Of a stretch of 64,000 bases of DNA, positions 61,049 to 64,000 are shown in pieces. The translations under genes and the position numbers were made by a program. Position 1 is the first letter of the stretch. Every line of letters starts with the position of its first letter. The notes beneath the pieces are model-generated. The model saw nothing but the letters and a program-made list of their open reading frames with translations, was not told the DNA's origin and did no database searches. Source of the DNA: Pseudoscleropodium purum (Eukaryota; Streptophyta; Bryopsida; Hypnales; Brachytheciaceae); NCBI GenBank assembly GCA_963969395.1, contig OZ017800.1, positions 14,788,479-14,852,478 of the forward strand. The letters are read 5' to 3'.

Positions 61049-61435
61049 CCCTAGAACCGCTCCAAAATTTCTAAAAGCTCCAGATGGATTGGCTCAAGTC
61101 CTCCTTCTCCACGATATAGACGGACATGTCTCAACTCTCCATCGATGTACACTTACAGATAGGGTTCCTTCAGGCAGCGATGGAGAGTCTCATTTCATCA
61201 TCAGTTCATCGACGAAGCCTGAACACACCTTCTCGTTGAGGGCTTTTTGACGGTATAAAGATTGCGATCAGGGAATGCATGGTCCACAAATAAAACAAAA
61301 CAAACAAATACACTATCTGAAGGTATGGAATAGATAGACAAAAGATAGATAAAAACTCTGGTCTTCATAGAAGGCTGGCGTGAATAAAGTGTCTATTCAT
61401 AATGACAAGGCACTGAAAAGAAGCGTACCATCTTC
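61049..61435 (-). promoter_or_regulatory. Upstream region / 5' UTR of the ACR gene
   Basis: CpG-rich DNA continues about 200 bp past the start codon and then turns AT-rich. No clear TATA box. The plus-strand 98-codon frame (60954-61250) is antisense to exon 1 and is a shadow. Confidence 0.4.
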
Positions 61436-61830
61436 GTTTGCATTAGTTGCCCCCCCTCTCTCAAAAAAAATTATAGGTTATTGATTTTTTTTTTAAATGC
61501 TTACCTTTTAAATTGTTGTTGATTTCTCAAAAAATCACAAGCCGTTGATCTTGTGAGATTTAATTTGAGCCGTCTATATTTGAAATACTAGAAATAGATA
61601 CACTATCGCATATGAATATGTACTAAATACAAAATATGGGTATCGGATATGAATATAGTACTGCATATGAATATGTATTGGATATGGAATATGGATATAA
61701 TATCGAATATGGATACGAGGTGAATTGTCCCATATTGATTCTCAAACAAATTGGTTTCTAAAAATTACAAGAGGAGGGAGGGATGGTTGATAATAAAAAT
61801 TTCAAAATTTTAAAATCCTAAATTTTGAAA
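61436..61830 (+). repeat. GGATAT-rich dispersed repeat, copy 2
   Basis: Same order of parts as 13061-13460: 'gtttgcattagttgcccccc', 'tgagatttaatttgagccgtc', GGATAT/GAATAT-type units, 'gtcccatattgattc', a G-rich run, and 'ttttaaaatcc'. It starts about 390 bp upstream of the ACR start codon. Confidence 0.7.
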
Positions 61831-62411
61831 TCTCAGTGTATTTGTGTCACAATGCATTGAAAAGTGGCAATAACACTAACAATGAACCAATGTCCAAAGG
61901 ATCAAGGGCTTATGGATGCAAAACTACTTTTTTCTTGTGAGAATAGATACTTTAGTTTCAAGTAATCATTTTTAAAGTAACCAAGGTAAAAAGGTAGTAA
62001 AGTATGCATTGTATGTGCTATGGAAAGTGATGTTAAAACAATCATAAATGGTTGGTTGTTTTCTATTTTTTTTTTTGTAGGAAAATAGATACAATATATT
62101 GTATGGCAATGGTGTTGATTGTTTTAAAAGTCTATTTTAGAGCGGCTTCAAGTAGTTTGAGTTTAGTTTTAAGGATTTTCATTGATGGAACATGTGTTAT
62201 TCTTCTAGCTCCTATTGTAATGACAATAAGTGGGTCAATATTCCATCCTTGGCCATGATGTTATTGATTAGTGGTTGATATTTTTAGATTTTTCTATCTA
62301 TTGTTATTTGTGAGAATCTATCATTAGTGTATGAGAATTCTATGAATTGTAAAGTGAAATTATTATGTGGATTAGTTGGTGGATTATTTTGGTAGGGAAG
62401 TCCTTTGAACC
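61831..62411. other. No feature recognised
   Basis: AT-rich intergenic DNA. A 68-codon frame at 62052-62258 has no motif. Confidence 0.5.
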
Positions 62412-63285
62412 CAAGGTTGACAGGACGGTCGGACGTTCGGGATGTTCGGACGCGGACGCTGTGTCCGCGGCGTCCACTGACATTTGCGGTCCTGGCGGAC
62501 GCAGTGTCCGCTTCGACTGCCCTGTTTCCCCTGACCGCCCTACCCAAACTACCCCGCGGTCACTCCCTTAATCCTTAAACAATTAAATATTAAATGAAGT
62601 GCAATGGTTCGCGATTTGTTATATAAAAAAAAAATGTTTCCTTAGAATTAAAGGGAAAAGAAACCATTTTCATGAGTTATATTAATTTTTGGGGAAATGT
62701 AACCCTACTAACTCAAAGTAAACATGTTATATACTTATATCAAAAAAATTTAAACTTCTAAATTTGTAATGCAAAAGGCTACTGAGAAACTAAAAACTAA
62801 AATAAATATATTTTCAAATGCATTCATTGAACACTTAATTTCATATTATTTCAAGTTTAAAAACTGTGAGTTTTAACCCTAAAGGTCCTTGATTTTGTTC
62901 TCTCTAAAAATGCTCCAAAACTGCCATTTTTTTGTACAAGTACCAAAATTTTGAAAAATATCATTTTTTGACAAATGTGACCGTATGATCTTGTACTAAT
63001 ATAGTTTGAGAGTATGTGGAAAAAATTTCAGAAATTTCCACCATGTAAATTGCAAGATATTAGCGTTTAAACTTTGAAGTGACAAAAATCATTTTTTTGA
63101 CCCTACGAAAAAACGAGCAACTACGCTTTAAAAGGTTAGATCATTATGAAGAAATGTTCGCCCTGCCCGTCCGCCTTCCAACGGCGGAAGGGACGCTACG
63201 TCCGTTGGTGTCCGTGAGGACGGACGTCCGGACGTCCGGGTTACGAACGCTATTCTGGGGCGAATGTACTGATTTGTCAACCTTG
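62412..63285. mobile_element. Non-autonomous hAT element 2 (874 bp)
   Basis: Terminal repeats CAAGGTTGAC ... GTCAACCTTG are flanked by a perfect 8-bp target duplication TTTGAACC (62404-62411 and 63286-63293). Both GC-rich arms match element 1: 'cggacgc.gacgct' on the left, and 'gcccgtccgc.ttcc.acggcgg' with 'cggacgtccggacgtccgg' on the right. Here the arms are separated by about 570 bp of AT-rich DNA that includes a fragment of R1. No transposase. Confidence 0.92.
62870..63130 (-). repeat. R1 fragment inside hAT element 2 (copy D)
   Basis: The reverse complement matches R1 copy B at 24450-24680: 'tttgtcacttcaaa', 'gctaatatcttgcaat', 'aaatttctgaaattttttcc', 'cttgtacaa', and 'atggcagttttggagc'. 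So the AT-rich middle of this element came from, or was invaded by, the R1 family. Confidence 0.7.
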
Positions 63286-63539
63286 TTTGAACCTAAGATG
63301 TTTGGTTTTAATTTAGCGTTACAAGATTTCTTTGTCTTTCACAAGAATAAGATAAGAACCTTGAGGGTACAATATTTTCTTGTGGATTGTTGTTAAATGT
63401 ACCAACATTCATTAGGGTATGGTATCTAGTTTTATTGGTTGAATATGATTAGCTTTTGTAATTCCCAAATTACTTTATCATGTCTTTTAATTCTAAGGGC
63501 ATGGATATGTACTTGCATCATATGTTTTTTGGAGGTTTT
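63286..63539. other. No feature beyond the hAT target duplication
   Basis: AT-rich DNA. The start of the frame after the leader (minus, about 63540-63432) reads TSKKHMMQVHIHALRIK, loosely like the ORF start at 42.7 kb. Confidence 0.4.
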
Positions 63540-63790
63540 TTGAGGGCCATCTGGGCTTGTTCCCGACATTGTTCCCCAAGCAGTTTGGGAATGGCTGTTG
63601 TTAGTTTTTAAAGTTTTTTTTAAATTTGAAAATGCAAAAAAAAGTTGAAATTTTTTTTGATAAAAAAGAAGAAAAAGTGACATGGCAGTCGCTATGCTAC
63701 ATCACATAGCTACTGCAGGGTAGTGCGCCAAGTTTGGGAATGCAAATTTAGGAAAGGAAACTCACAATCCTCTCAAGGGCTAAATCTCAT
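63540..63790 (-). repeat. Retroelement leader repeat, copy 3
   Basis: Matches the leader at 42720-42960 in the same orientation ('tctgggcttgttcccgacattgttccccaag', 'aaaaaagttgaaat', 'gtgacatggcagtcgct'). Short ORF traces follow on the minus strand. Beyond 63790 to the window end nothing is recognised. Confidence 0.55.
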
Positions 63791-64000
63791 CTAATGATTA
63801 TATTTTAGAAGGACATGGAGCCATGTGTCTATATCTTGTGATTTATATATAGAGCACATAGTTGATGGGAATCTTTCTATGCCAAAAAATGATTGTTTTT
63901 TAACATTTCCCATGTATTGGCCAATGCAGAATTTTAACAAGCTTGTTTTTTGTGAATTTGTTGTTTTGAGGTTAGATTAGAATTCATTGGAGAGGGTGTT

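Noticed and set aside
1..64000. CRISPR array, bacterial operon, phage or defence island
   Set aside because: No regularly spaced identical repeats with unique spacers and no prokaryotic gene order. Introns and plant families show a plant nuclear genome.

Overview
The window is nuclear DNA from a land plant, probably one with a large, repeat-rich genome. It has two intron-containing genes of plant-specific families set in about 55 kb of AT-rich, mostly dead repeat sequence. The two genes sit in GC-richer islands (about 17.0-21.7 kb and 56.8-61.3 kb). I see no bacterial operons, CRISPR arrays, rRNA or tRNA. I cannot name the lineage from the sequence; bryophyte, fern, lycophyte and gymnosperm all remain open.

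Gene 1 (minus, 21281..17436, 4 coding exons) closes as a 286-residue methyl-CpG-binding-domain protein of the Arabidopsis MBD10/MBD11 type. Gene 2 (minus, 61048..57599, 10 coding exons) closes as a 297-residue ACT-domain-repeat protein of the chloroplast ACR11/ACR12 type, closer to ACR12. All splice junctions were read by hand as GT..AG with consistent phase. The genes are about 36 kb apart and share no evident pathway: one is a nuclear chromatin protein, the other a plastid amino-acid-sensing-type protein.

Layout. 0.4-2.5 kb: dispersed AT-rich repeat R1. 2.9-14.8 kb: a tandem array of 650-720 bp units containing 40-60 bp subrepeats around a GGAATATTAGA core. The array changes orientation twice and is broken by insertions at 4462-9188, about 9341-10103 and about 13040-13530. 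14.8-17 kb: non-coding, with a scrap of copia-like RT. 17.4-21.3 kb: MBD gene. 21.7-24.7 kb: AT-rich, with R1. 24.7-27 kb: decayed gag of an LTR element on the minus strand. 29.6-47.3 kb: a large, very decayed retroelement zone. It has two LTR-like flanks, a polypurine tract, a Ty3/gypsy integrase C-terminus with stop codons, several unrecognised decayed ORFs, and a cluster of 19-bp palindromes (TATCCTCAASTTGAGGATA). 46235-46577 and 62412-63285: two related non-autonomous hAT elements rich in GGACGTCCG. 47.4-49.7 kb: a hairpin and three tandem repeats, including a 171-bp satellite. 52.5-54.1 kb: two CACTA-type miniature elements. 56.7-57.5 kb: a near-perfect 72-bp hairpin and a short retroposon with 15-bp target duplications. 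57.6-61.05 kb: ACR gene. 61.4-64 kb: a GGATAT-rich repeat, the second hAT element and a conserved retroelement leader.

The most unusual signals are the palindrome cluster upstream of an unrecognised decayed ORF (39.8-43.7 kb), the hAT pair with GC-rich arms, one of which carries an R1 fragment, the nested satellite of 2.9-14.8 kb, and the 72-bp hairpin near the 3' end of the ACR gene. No evidence of an immune system, biosynthetic cluster or other new pathway was seen.
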